From NCBI RefSeq assembly GCF_020733635.1, contig NZ_JAJFZL010000001.1, positions 2,790,001 to 2,854,000 on the forward strand: a stretch of 64,000 nucleotides of DNA, read 5' to 3'. This document shows positions 32,204-41,165 of this stretch, one piece after another (within the stretch, counting starts at the first letter, position 1; each line of letters begins with the position of its first letter). Made by a program: the position numbers and the translations under genes. The stretch is from Nocardia spumae. GTDB taxonomy: Bacteria > Actinomycetota > Actinomycetes > Mycobacteriales > Mycobacteriaceae. The notes under the pieces are model-generated. The model made no database searches. It was not told where the DNA came from and was given only the letters and a program-made list of their open reading frames with translations.

Positions 32204-33398
32204 CACCAATGATCGCGATATCGCCGTCCTCGGTGCGGGTATGCACCAGTGGGGCAAGTGGGGACGCAACTTCGTCGAATACGGCCTGGTCGCGGCACGC
32301 GCGGCGCTGGCCGACGCCGGCGTGGACCACCGCGACGTCGGCTACATCGCCGGGGCCGACACCATCCGCAACGGCTACCCCGGTTTCGTGTCGGGTGCGA
32401 CGTTCGCCCAGGCCCTGGGCTGGTCGGGCGCACGGATCTCGAGCAGCTATGCCGCCTGCGCCTCCGGTGCGCAGGCCATCGCCAACGCGCGTGCCCAGAT
32501 CCTGGCCGGCCTGACCGATGTGGCGCTGGTGGTCGGCGCGGATGCCGCTCCGAAGGGGTTCTTCCAGCCGGTCGGCGGCGAGCGCCGCGACGATCCGGAC
32601 TGGCTGCGCTTCCACCTGCTCGGCGCCACCAACCCGATCTATTTCGCGCTCTACGCCCGCCGGCGGATGGCGCTGCACGGTGCCACGCTCGACGATTTCG
32701 CCGCGGTCAAGGTGAAGAACGCCAAGCACGGCCTCAACAACCCGTACGCCCGGTACCGCAAGGAGGTGTCGGCCGAGGAGGTCGCCGCCTCGGCGATCGT
32801 GTCGGATCCACTGCGTCTGCTCGATATCTGCGCGACCAGTGACGGCGGCGCCGCGCTGGTGCTGACGTCGATGGATTACGCCCGCCGCCACGGCATCACT
32901 GACCCGGTCCGGATCAGTGCGCTGTCGACGGTCACGCCGACGTTCCCGAAAACCGTTCTCGACCTGCCGGACTTCGCGACGGACTCCGCCGTGGCCTTCG
33001 ACGCCGCGCCGCCGACGTTCCGTTCCGCTATCGCGAACGCCGCGTACGAGGAGGCCGGGATCGGGCCGTCGGATCTGTCCCTGGCGGAGGTCTACGACCT
33101 GTCCACCGCGCTGGAACTGGACTGGTACGAGGATATCGGGCTGTGTGAGATCGGCGGCGCCGAGGAGCTGTTGCGCAGCGGCGCAACGACTGTGGGCGGC
33201 CGGGTGCCGGTGAATCCCAGTGGTGGTCTGGCCTGCTTCGGAGAGGCGATTCCCGCGCAGGCCATCGCGCAGATCTGCGAGCTCACCTGGCAGTTGCGGG
33301 GCCAGGCCGACGGCCGCCAGGTGGACAACGCCCGGGCCGGTATCGCGGTGAATCAGGGACTGTTCGGTCACGGATCGGCCATCATCGCCACCCGCTGA
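32196..33398 (+). CDS. thiolase-fold lipid-transfer protein (SCP-x/Ltp type)
   Basis: A 400-residue thiolase-superfamily enzyme of the Ltp/SCP-x branch. The nucleophile is Cys88 in SYAACASGAQAIANARAQ. C-terminal motifs are NPSGGLACFGEAIPAQAIAQ and a final GLFGHGSAIIATR. The GDAA-type central motif is CATSDGGAALVLTS. These proteins act with a DUF35 partner in thiolytic or aldol cleavage of acyl-CoA, for example in sterol side-chain degradation (ltp2-ltp4 of Mycobacterium). The upstream KstR-like box supports that role. The ATG at 32196 overlaps the DUF35 stop (ATGCCTGA). Confidence 0.9.
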   Translation: MPDTNDRDIAVLGAGMHQWGKWGRNFVEYGLVAARAALADAGVDHRDVGYIAGADTIRNGYPGFVSGATFAQALGWSGARISSSYAACASGAQAIANARAQILAGLTDVALVVGADAAPKGFFQPVGGERRDDPDWLRFHLLGATNPIYFALYARRRMALHGATLDDFAAVKVKNAKHGLNNPYARYRKEVSAEEVAASAIVSDPLRLLDICATSDGGAALVLTSMDYARRHGITDPVRISALSTVTPTFPKTVLDLPDFATDSAVAFDAAPPTFRSAIANAAYEEAGIGPSDLSLAEVYDLSTALELDWYEDIGLCEIGGAEELLRSGATTVGGRVPVNPSGGLACFGEAIPAQAIAQICELTWQLRGQADGRQVDNARAGIAVNQGLFGHGSAIIATR

Positions 33399-33408
33399 TA
33401 TCCGTTCA

Positions 33409-33443
33409 CCCCGAAAACCCGGGCACTGCCCGGGTTTTCGGGG
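33409..33443. terminator. strong bidirectional terminator
   Basis: CCCCGAAAACCCGGGCA and TGCCCGGGTTTTCGGGG are exact reverse complements separated by one base, giving a long hairpin with A and T runs inside the stem. It sits between the convergent thiolase and serine hydrolase genes. Confidence 0.88.
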
Positions 33444-33490
33444 CTCTCAACTCCGGCTGTCGCGGCCGCGACGCGGTGGGCCGGCGGCGA

Positions 33491-34609
33491 TCAGCCGCAC
33501 AGCGCCGACCGGATGAAGCTCTGCAGGGCGCCGTCGATGGGATGGGGCCGCGGTGTTCCCGTGGAATCGAGGCGGTTCCAGCGTTGCAGATTCACCGCGA
33601 CCGACAGCTGTCGTGTGCCGTCGGCGCTGGTCATCGATATCGCTCCGCCGCCCCAGACGGAACCGTCGTGCCCCCAGAAGGTGCCGTGACCGGGCAGGGT
33701 CGTCTTGTGCAGGCCGAGACCGTACTCGATCATCTTGCCCTCGAAGGAGATGACCGGGACGGTCTGTTGCATCAGAGCCAGTGACGATCGGCTGATGATG
33801 TCGCCGGCCAGCAGGAGGCCGAAGAACCGGTTCAGATCCGCGACGGTCGATATCAGCGATGCCGCGGGGCCCACCCACGACATGTCGTAGACGCTGTAGT
33901 CGCGAGGCGGATCGATCATGCCGAACCATGATTCGTAGTGCAGCGCATGCGGTCCGGCGATGTCGGGACCGTCCGGGAGCTCGGTGCCGGACAGCCCGGC
34001 GCGTTCGATGACGTTGCCGGTGATGTATTTCGCCGCCGCGATGCCGGTGACCGACTCCAGGAGTTCGCACAGCAGTAGGTAATTGGTGTTCGAATACACC
34101 CCCGGTGTGCTACCGGGGGCTCCGGTCGCGGGCGCTGAGACACCCATCTCTATCAGCTCGGCCGGCCGGAACCGGGTGAATCGGTTGTCATCCAGGCTTT
34201 TCGGTGTGGTGTCCGCCAGCGCGGGGAAGGCCGCGAGGGAGGGATAGGCGCGGGGAAGATATTCGGCGAGGCCGCTGGTGTGGTTGATCAACATCCGGAC
34301 CGTGATCTCCCCGCCGCGAGGGCCGGGAACCAGGTGCGGCAGGTAATGCCCGATCGGCGTGTCGAGCGCGATGGCGCCGTTGTCGACCTGCTGCAACACC
34401 GCGGCGGCGGTGAAGGTCTTGGTGATGCTGCCGACGCGGTGACGCATCTCGGCGCCGACCGGGCGGGCGGTGTCGAGATCGGCGACTCCGGCGGCGCCTC
34501 GCCAGATCCGGCCGCGGTCGCGTACCTCGGCGAAGAGTCCGGGAATACCGGCGCGCTGGACGGCCTCCAGGGCGCTCTGCAGTGTCGCCGAATCGAGGGT
34601 GCTGGTCAC
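33491..34609 (-). CDS. serine hydrolase of the beta-lactamase/DD-peptidase superfamily
   Basis: A 372-residue protein with the class C-type catalytic signature: SxxK at Ser61-Lys64 (HRVGSITKTFTAAAVL), the Tyr motif YSN (VYSNTNYLLLCELLESVTG) and a C-terminal HDG replacing KTG (WGHDGSVWGGGAIS). LINHTSGLAEYLP is another family landmark. There is no signal peptide from this start, so it may be a cytoplasmic esterase such as an EstB-like hydrolase rather than a beta-lactamase. The GTG at 34609 is preceded by GAGAGGAC. Confidence 0.87.
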   Translation of the reverse strand: MTSTLDSATLQSALEAVQRAGIPGLFAEVRDRGRIWRGAAGVADLDTARPVGAEMRHRVGSITKTFTAAAVLQQVDNGAIALDTPIGHYLPHLVPGPRGGEITVRMLINHTSGLAEYLPRAYPSLAAFPALADTTPKSLDDNRFTRFRPAELIEMGVSAPATGAPGSTPGVYSNTNYLLLCELLESVTGIAAAKYITGNVIERAGLSGTELPDGPDIAGPHALHYESWFGMIDPPRDYSVYDMSWVGPAASLISTVADLNRFFGLLLAGDIISRSSLALMQQTVPVISFEGKMIEYGLGLHKTTLPGHGTFWGHDGSVWGGGAISMTSADGTRQLSVAVNLQRWNRLDSTGTPRPHPIDGALQSFIRSALCG

Positions 34610-34649
34610 GAGATGTCCTCTCGTAGTCGATGGGGTGCGGTGCACACCA

Positions 34650-35522
34650 CTATCGATCGAGCGGTCCGGTCCCGTATTGGAAGAATTTCCCCCAGGCCCG
34701 ATAGCGATCGCGGGCGATGGCAGGCCGATAATGCGCTGTCAGTGCCCCCGGGGTGTGGTCGGTGAACAGGGACATATCGCGGCATAGATGCGCCTGATCG
34801 GAGTACCCGCAGGTCGCGGCGACATCGGCAGCGGGTTGCCCGGCGAGCAGACCGTCGACCGCGTGGCGGAACCGGGCCAGCATCGCCGCACGCTTGGGCG
34901 GCAGGCCGATCTGCGACTCGAACCGCACCGACAGCCGCTTGGCGCTCCATCCGAGGGATTCGGCCAGTTCACCGATCCGCACCCGGCCACGGGTGGTGAG
35001 GATCCGATCCCACCCGGCGAGGACCTCGGGGTCCAGGGTTCGGGTCGGCCGGTCACCCTGTGCCAGAAACGCTGTCGTCACGGCGAACCGCTCGTCCCAG
35101 CTCCGGGCGGCCCCCAGCCTCTCCCGCAGGTGCAGGGCCCGTCCACCCCAGAGATCGTCGAGGTCGACCACGCCGCGCCCCAGCTCGGCCGGAGGGATCC
35201 CCAGCAGCGAATACGCCCGCGCCGGCGGTAAGCGAACCTCGATGCACTCGGCCCGCTCGCCGCGAATGCGCATGGCCTCGACCGGCAGGCCGACGGCGAA
35301 GCCGCCGAGTTCCTTGTGGCCCTCGGCGTCGTCGACGATGAGTTCGCGATCCCCGAATCCGATCACCACCGTGATCGCGGTCGTCCCTGCGACTCGCAGA
35401 TCGAGCCCGGCGCCGCCGATATCGCGGTAACCGATCATCCCGGCACCCGAGGAGCCGGAATCGCCCGGGCCGGCGAAATCCCACGCGCCGCCGCGCTCGC
35501 GGCCGATCTGTACAACTGCCAC
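34650..35522 (-). CDS. AraC-family transcriptional regulator
   Basis: A 290-residue regulator. The C-terminal AraC double helix-turn-helix spans about 185-275: RIGELAESLGWSAKRLSVRF, ESQIGLPPKRAAMLARFRHA, ADVAATCGYSDQAHLCRDMS and a last FTDHTPGALTAHYR. The N-terminal half (about 1-170) is a variable ligand-binding domain. The GTG at 35522 is my best guess at the start; the frame is open far upstream but without protein-like sequence, and no ribosome-binding site is clear. It may control the adjacent serine hydrolase (same strand, 40 bases downstream) or the divergent alpha/beta hydrolase. Confidence 0.83.
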   Translation of the reverse strand: MAVVQIGRERGGAWDFAGPGDSGSSGAGMIGYRDIGGAGLDLRVAGTTAITVVIGFGDRELIVDDAEGHKELGGFAVGLPVEAMRIRGERAECIEVRLPPARAYSLLGIPPAELGRGVVDLDDLWGGRALHLRERLGAARSWDERFAVTTAFLAQGDRPTRTLDPEVLAGWDRILTTRGRVRIGELAESLGWSAKRLSVRFESQIGLPPKRAAMLARFRHAVDGLLAGQPAADVAATCGYSDQAHLCRDMSLFTDHTPGALTAHYRPAIARDRYRAWGKFFQYGTGPLDR

Positions 35523-35810
35523 CTCATCGAGGTTACGCAGCCGCCGATCGTGGACCGGAGCGCGTCGGGGAGAACACGCGCCGCCCAGATATCCGGATTC
35601 GATCGCGCCATCGCTGGATGGGCGGGAAGTACGGGTGGTCGGTGCGTCCGGCCCAGCGATAGAAATTGCGATCTCCGGAGAATCCGCCGGATCGCTCGGA
35701 TCGCCCTGCCTGCCGGTGCGCGGTGGACTATCGTCGCTCCAGGCGTTGTTGCCAATGCGTTGCCGGTCCTCGTCTGTAAGCCCGCTGGTGTAGCGACGAA
35801 GGGACATGTG

Positions 35811-36620
35811 ATGAGAATTAGCCGTTTCGCGCGCGCAGTGTCGGCGGTATTCGCACTGATCGCCGGTTTCGTTGTGGCAGCGGTCGGGCCCGCGACTGCT
35901 CAGTCGATGCCGACGATCGTGCTGGTCCACGGCGCATTCGCCGACACCACGAGCTGGGATGGTGTCGCCGAAAATTTGCGGGGACGCGAATATCGGGTGG
36001 TTGTGCCCGAGAACCCGTTGCGCGGCCCCGCCTACGACGCCGCGGCGATCGAGAAGACGCTCGCGGGCATCTCCGGCCCGGTGGTGCTGGTCGGCCACTC
36101 CTACGGTGGCGCGGTGATCACGAACGCGCACAATCCGAATGTGAAAGCGCTGGTCTATGTGGCGGCGTTCGCGCCCGCCCAGGGCGAGCCCGTGGCGCTG
36201 GCACTGAATCCGATTCAGTACCCCGGCAGTCAGTTGCTGCCACCCGCGCTGCAGATGAAGGTCGTCGACGATTCGAGCACCGCGGTGGGCCGCAACGTCG
36301 ACGCCTATATCGCCGACGCATCGTTCCACCAGGTTTTCGCACCCGATGTCAGCGATGCCACCGCGGCCACCATGCTGGCCCATCAGAAATCCATCGCGGC
36401 CTCGGCGAATCTCGAGCTCTCCGGGCCGCCCGCCTGGTCCGGCACGCCGAGCTGGTATCTGGTGTCCGCCGGTGACACCGTGATCCCGCCCGCGGCACAG
36501 CGGTCCATGGCCGACCGGATCGGTGCCCACACCAGCGAGGTGCAGGCGTCACACGTGGCGCTGGTATCCCAGCCCGCCGTGGTAGCCGATGTGATCGTGG
36601 CGGCGGCGAACGGAGTCTAG
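35811..36620 (+). CDS. secreted alpha/beta hydrolase
   Basis: A 269-residue protein with a signal peptide (RFARAVSAVFALIAGFVVAA, cleavage near ATAQS about residue 31). The mature part begins PTIVLVHGAFADTTSWDGVA with the oxyanion HG. The nucleophile Ser97 lies in VVLVGHSYGGAVITNA, and the likely catalytic His is in VQASHVALVSQP near the end. It belongs to the small esterase/salicylate-esterase-like branch of alpha/beta hydrolases, acting outside the membrane; the substrate is unknown. GAAGGGA precedes the ATG at 35811. Confidence 0.88.
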   Translation: MRISRFARAVSAVFALIAGFVVAAVGPATAQSMPTIVLVHGAFADTTSWDGVAENLRGREYRVVVPENPLRGPAYDAAAIEKTLAGISGPVVLVGHSYGGAVITNAHNPNVKALVYVAAFAPAQGEPVALALNPIQYPGSQLLPPALQMKVVDDSSTAVGRNVDAYIADASFHQVFAPDVSDATAATMLAHQKSIAASANLELSGPPAWSGTPSWYLVSAGDTVIPPAAQRSMADRIGAHTSEVQASHVALVSQPAVVADVIVAAANGV

Positions 36621-36634
36621 GGCAGGTCGCCGGC

Positions 36635-38281
36635 TCATCCCGTCACCCGGTACAGCCGCCAGGTTGGTAGATCGTCGCCGTCGTTGGGCACTTCCAACTC
36701 CAGTGACGCGATCTCGGCACCCGTGTCGTAGAGCGTGGGAAAGCGGCGGTTGATCGCGTCGGAGGCGCCGCGCCCGGCATTGGGAACACTGAGGATATAG
36801 CGGATCCCGCTGCCGGACGGATTGTTGAGGATATCGACGAAATCCTGGTCCGACGGGATGACGAAGGTCTGCGGGCGGGTGGTCGCGGTGTAGACCGAGA
36901 ATCCGTAGACGGTGTCCATCAGTACCGAGGAGTCGGGCAGGTGCAGGGAGTCGATGTATCGCGCCAGGTGGCGTTCGGTGCTGAAGGAGGCGATGATGTG
37001 CAGTTCTCGCAGATGTTCGGGCGAGGTGTTCTCGGGTTCGGGATGGACGATGGCCTCGAGGGCGTACTGCTGATCCGACAGTGTGGGTGAGGTCATCAGC
37101 GCACCGGTCACGATCGGGGTGGTGACCAGGATCAGCACCGTCACCGTGGCGAGGACGGGCCCGCGGCGCTCGGTGCCGGAAACCCGGATCCGGCGATAGC
37201 GGCCGGGGCGGCGGGCCCGCTGCTGACCCCGTGCGGGGTACACCTGGTAGATCAGGATGACCATCCACGGCAGCGCCGCGAAATAGAACCGCAGGAACGG
37301 AAAGGTGCTGCCCGTCATGTAATTGCGGATCGCGAAGATCATGATGGCGCCGAACACCACCGCCGCGGCCACCACCTCGAGATCGCGGCGCTGCCAGGCC
37401 AGCACCGCCACCACCGGAATCAGTACCGGCAGGAACGGGCCCATGACGACGATCTCGGCCAGGCTGAACGCCAGCCCGTACAGCGGTGTCGAGGCGCCAC
37501 CCCCGCTCTGCGCCAGAATGCTGGCATTGCCGTAGCCCGACGACAGTTGCTGGAAGGCCTGTCCGGTGATGATCCAGCTCGCGAACGCCCAGCCGAGGAA
37601 GGCGACCGCCGACGGCATCGCGATGATGACCCCGTCCAGCAGGGCCTCGACGATCCGGCCGCGGCGGGTCCGGCGGTTCGAGCGAAATACGGTGACGCCC
37701 ATGACGAAGAGGGTCGCGGCGCCCGCGGCGGCGAGCGAGTCGTAGCGGGCCAGGTAGGCGATGCCGAACGCGCAGCCGGCCAGACACAGATCGTGCACGT
37801 CGTCGGTGTGGCACCAGCGGATCAGCCGTCGCGCCGCCCAGATCACGAGGAACAGGAACGGCGCCTCGCTCATACCGTTCGCGGCGTAGAACACGACCAT
37901 CGGATCGAGTGCGAAGGCGGCGGTGGCGACCCAGACCAGCCAGGACGGCAGTCCCCGGTCGCGGCCGAGGAGATAGATCTGCACGACCGCGCCGGCCATG
38001 AACGGCGCCGACATCAGAACCGCGCTCACCCCGCGCTCGGTCACCACCGTCCACCACTGGCTGAAGTACACGACCGGCAGTTGCGTGACCGCCGTCAACG
38101 GGGTGAATATGAATCCGATCGCGGCCAGATGCGGATTCCTGCTGAACATCACACTGCGCGCGGTCGCCACCCGGCTGAGCGAGTCGCCGAGGAAGAAGCC
38201 GGGAACGAAGGCGAGGTAGAGGCCGGCGGCGACGTAGATCAGCGTCGTACCGCAGAACAGCCACCGGGACGCGGATTTCAT
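36635..38281 (-). CDS. GT-C-like polytopic membrane protein
   Basis: A 548-residue protein with roughly 10-12 hydrophobic segments followed by a soluble C-terminal domain (about 410-548, including HIIASFSTERHLARYIDSLH). The first extracytoplasmic loop carries GFFLGDSLSRVATARSV, where GT-C glycosyltransferases place their catalytic acidic residue. Later loops include FALDPMVVFYAANGMSEAPF. It probably transfers sugars from polyprenyl-phosphate donors. It is the last gene of a four-gene operon; its ATG overlaps the preceding stop by four bases (ATGA). The substrate is unknown. Confidence 0.75.
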   Translation of the reverse strand: MKSASRWLFCGTTLIYVAAGLYLAFVPGFFLGDSLSRVATARSVMFSRNPHLAAIGFIFTPLTAVTQLPVVYFSQWWTVVTERGVSAVLMSAPFMAGAVVQIYLLGRDRGLPSWLVWVATAAFALDPMVVFYAANGMSEAPFLFLVIWAARRLIRWCHTDDVHDLCLAGCAFGIAYLARYDSLAAAGAATLFVMGVTVFRSNRRTRRGRIVEALLDGVIIAMPSAVAFLGWAFASWIITGQAFQQLSSGYGNASILAQSGGGASTPLYGLAFSLAEIVVMGPFLPVLIPVVAVLAWQRRDLEVVAAAVVFGAIMIFAIRNYMTGSTFPFLRFYFAALPWMVILIYQVYPARGQQRARRPGRYRRIRVSGTERRGPVLATVTVLILVTTPIVTGALMTSPTLSDQQYALEAIVHPEPENTSPEHLRELHIIASFSTERHLARYIDSLHLPDSSVLMDTVYGFSVYTATTRPQTFVIPSDQDFVDILNNPSGSGIRYILSVPNAGRGASDAINRRFPTLYDTGAEIASLELEVPNDGDDLPTWRLYRVTG

Positions 38282-39750
38282 GTCGGTTCGCCTTCCGCCG
38301 GCCCCTCTCCGGAACCGGGCAGCCCGTGCACGGTCTTCTCCCAGTAGGAGGGACTGCTGATCAGCTGATAGGTGCCCTTGATCGCCGCCACGCTCATCAG
38401 CAGCCAGTACAGCGGGGTGGTCAGCGCCGCCACGATCAACGCGGCATGCCTGGTTTCCCGGCAGGCGACGAGATTCATGTACAGCATCGCCGTATTACCG
38501 AATACCAGGCAGAACAGCGCCGGGAAGTACACGTAGGCGGGGAACTCCTGCTGAATCACGCTGGGCTGTCCCAGAATCCACGCCAGTGTGATGAGCCAGA
38601 ACACCATGTTCATACAGGCGATGATCGGCGTGCCCGCCAGCAGTGTGGTGAACCGGCCGAAACCGATCGGGCCCAGGGCGCGCCACAGCCGGACCGGGGC
38701 ACGGGTGTGCACCAGCCAGGTCTGGAGGTAGCCCTTGTACCAGCGCGAGCGCTGCCGGATCCAGTTGATGGCGTCGCTGTTGGCCTCCTCCAGCGTCGTC
38801 GAATCCAGCACCGCGGTGCGATATCCCGAGGCCGCGATCCGCACCCCGAGATCGGCGTCCTCGGTGACGTTGTAGGGATCCCACGAGCCGATCCGGTCCA
38901 GGACGGCGCGCCGGAGGTGATTGGACGTGCCACCCAGCGGAATCGGACTCGAGCCGCGCATGAGACCGGGGAGCACGAAGTTGAACCACAGCGCGTAATC
39001 GGCGGTGAACCATGCGGTGAGCAGGTTCTGACCGCCGTTGTGGAAGGCGAGCTTGGCTTGCACGCACGCGGTGTCGTCCGGCAGCCGGGAGAACGCGACC
39101 GCGGCGCGGCGCAGTTGCAGCGGATCGGGATTGTCCTCGGCGTCGTAGATGGTGATGATCTCGCCGGTGGCGAATTCGAGTCCGAAGTTGCATGCCTTGG
39201 GTTTGGTGCGCGGATCCGACGGCGGCACTTCGAGAATCGTCATGCCGAAATCGGCGCTCATCCCGCGCGCGGCCTCCACTGTCGGTGTGTCGTCGGCCTC
39301 GAGCAGCAGCAGTACCTGCAATTTGTCCCCGGGATAGTTCAGGGCTCCGATATTGGTCACCAATTGGGTGATGATGTTCGGCTCGTCGTAGGCCGGGACG
39401 AGCACGGTATACGTCGGTAGCCGGGAATCGGGGAAGGCCAGCGCCTCCTCGTCGGAGACGCGGATGATGGTGCGCCCGTCGAGTCCGCGATAGAACAGGA
39501 TCAGGCGGTCGACGAGCGTCCACACGTAGAAGAAGGTCGACAGGAACGTCAGCGTGATCAGGGTGGGGAGGGGAAAGACGATCGCGCACCCGATCGTGAC
39601 GACCAGCGCGGCGATCAACACGGCGCGCTGCCAGGGGTAGAGCACCACGGCGGCCGACGCGTCCGGATGTGCTTCGCGCAGACCGTGAATCGCCTTGTGC
39701 AGGGCGGCCTCGACCCCGGGGGCGGCGCGACTGTCGTTCTCGCTCACCAT
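38278..39750 (-). CDS. processive GT2 glycosyltransferase (cellulose/hyaluronan synthase-like)
   Basis: A 490-residue membrane GT2 enzyme. Two N-terminal helices (about 40-85) precede the catalytic domain: TYTVLVPAYDEPNIITQLV, DxD-type Asp203-Asp206 in IYDAEDNPDPLQLRR, the TED acceptor motif at 296-298 (YNVTEDADLGVRIA) and QxxRW at 333-337 (IRQRSRWYKGYLQTW). QxxRW and TED mark processive synthases. Three or four helices follow. There is no PilZ domain, unlike BcsA. The neighbours are a BcsB-like protein and two membrane proteins, so it probably polymerises and extrudes an exopolysaccharide. The ATG overlaps the upstream stop by seven bases (ATGGTGA). Confidence 0.88.
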   Translation of the reverse strand: MVSENDSRAAPGVEAALHKAIHGLREAHPDASAAVVLYPWQRAVLIAALVVTIGCAIVFPLPTLITLTFLSTFFYVWTLVDRLILFYRGLDGRTIIRVSDEEALAFPDSRLPTYTVLVPAYDEPNIITQLVTNIGALNYPGDKLQVLLLLEADDTPTVEAARGMSADFGMTILEVPPSDPRTKPKACNFGLEFATGEIITIYDAEDNPDPLQLRRAAVAFSRLPDDTACVQAKLAFHNGGQNLLTAWFTADYALWFNFVLPGLMRGSSPIPLGGTSNHLRRAVLDRIGSWDPYNVTEDADLGVRIAASGYRTAVLDSTTLEEANSDAINWIRQRSRWYKGYLQTWLVHTRAPVRLWRALGPIGFGRFTTLLAGTPIIACMNMVFWLITLAWILGQPSVIQQEFPAYVYFPALFCLVFGNTAMLYMNLVACRETRHAALIVAALTTPLYWLLMSVAAIKGTYQLISSPSYWEKTVHGLPGSGEGPAEGEPT

Positions 39751-41165
39751 TTCTGCACCTCGACCAGTTCCCGGCCCAGGGTCTCGACCAGATCGCGGTC
39801 CTTGAACTCCGAGCGCGTATCCGATACCGCCGCCACCCCGCGGAACATCAGCTCCAGGAATTCGCCGACATTGCCGGTCGGGGAGGGCACCGGTTCGGGG
39901 AAGTAGGCATCGGGTTCGTGATTGTCGACCGTGACGATGGTGACCCGCTGGATCCGCTTGTCGGCGCGGGCCCATTCGAAACTCAGGTTGGTCCAGGTCA
40001 GTAGCAGGTTGTCGTCGACGACGGTGGACATGTCGGCGGTGATCCCGCGGCCGACGTCCACCGGTACCGATTCGCTGATCCGGCCGTGGGACAGGTCGTA
40101 ACTCATCCGTATCGGCGTGACCTCGAGGGCTACCGGATTGCTGACGGTCAGCACATCGATCTGCGCGGTTCGATTGCGCCCCAGTGAATCCCACTGCGGA
40201 TCGGGTTCCCGGGTGCGGATGGTCTGACGCACCAGGGAGGCATCGCGGGAGGAGAAATAGTGTCCTGCCCAGTCGTAGGGCTCGACCGACAACTGGACCC
40301 ATCCCGCCGGGACGACCAACCCCGGATCACCGGTCCACGGTGGTCCGGCCGCTGGTTCGGAGGTGGCCTGCGCGGGCAGCGGGATGAGCGCGAACAACGC
40401 ACAGGCGACGGGGACCAGGATGGCGGCGCGCAGTGCGCGCGGCAGCGACACCGGGCGCGCCGCGCCGATCGAGCCCGACCGCCGCGTTCGTGCGACCGCC
40501 CACCAGGCGGTTCCGACCGCGACGGTGACGATGGTGGCGACCAGTTGTAGGACGAAGGTCACCGGCTTCGGCTGTATCGCGATCGCGATCGCCACAGCCC
40601 CCACGCCCAGGCAGAGACCGAACAGGATCAGCGCGCCGCGGCCCCGGCCGCAGGCGAAGGCCACCGCCGCCGCCGAGAAGATCACCATCGCGAAGCCGTA
40701 GGCGAAGCGCCCACCGCCCAGCGCGACCGCCAGCACCCGGTACACCAGCGGACATGCCACCAGCGCGAACACGACCACCTGCCAGTACGTGGTGACCGGT
40801 CGCAGCCCGAACAGCAGGATCACCGCGAAGACGACGAACAGCCAGGCCGCGAGGACATCCAGGTTCAGCAGAAAGTAGTAGGGGGTCAAGCGCGGCACCA
40901 GCATTCGCTCGACCGACAGCGCGATCACCAGCACGACCAGGCCGACGATCACATCGGTCTGGCGATCCTGGATCAGCGGGCCGCGCCGCGGCCGATGGGC
41001 CACGCCGAAGCCGACGAGCGCGGCCAGGATCGGGATGAACACGATGTAGCCGATCGAGCCACCGTCGACGGCCGATTTCCACACGCTGACCCAGGTCTGC
41101 CAGAACCCGGCGCCGGTCGCGGCCGCGATGAGCGCCCAGCGCCACGCCGCCGCGCGGGTATTCAT
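39744..41165 (-). CDS. exosortase-like polytopic membrane protein
   Basis: A 473-residue protein with about eight hydrophobic segments (1-275), then an extracytoplasmic domain (about 290-473). The N-terminal half reads like an exosortase: WQTWVSVWKSAVDGGSIGYI, IPILAALVGFGV with a basic loop, then YWQVVVFALVACPLV. The catalytic exosortase motif (A-x-x-C-S-G-L-R) is not present. The C-terminal domain contains WVQLSVEPYDWAGHYFSSRD and an acidic, beta-rich sequence. It sits between a BcsB-like gene and a polysaccharide synthase gene; ATG 41165 overlaps the upstream stop (ATGA). It may process, anchor or translocate the polymer. Confidence 0.65.
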   Translation of the reverse strand: MNTRAAAWRWALIAAATGAGFWQTWVSVWKSAVDGGSIGYIVFIPILAALVGFGVAHRPRRGPLIQDRQTDVIVGLVVLVIALSVERMLVPRLTPYYFLLNLDVLAAWLFVVFAVILLFGLRPVTTYWQVVVFALVACPLVYRVLAVALGGGRFAYGFAMVIFSAAAVAFACGRGRGALILFGLCLGVGAVAIAIAIQPKPVTFVLQLVATIVTVAVGTAWWAVARTRRSGSIGAARPVSLPRALRAAILVPVACALFALIPLPAQATSEPAAGPPWTGDPGLVVPAGWVQLSVEPYDWAGHYFSSRDASLVRQTIRTREPDPQWDSLGRNRTAQIDVLTVSNPVALEVTPIRMSYDLSHGRISESVPVDVGRGITADMSTVVDDNLLLTWTNLSFEWARADKRIQRVTIVTVDNHEPDAYFPEPVPSPTGNVGEFLELMFRGVAAVSDTRSEFKDRDLVETLGRELVEVQKW

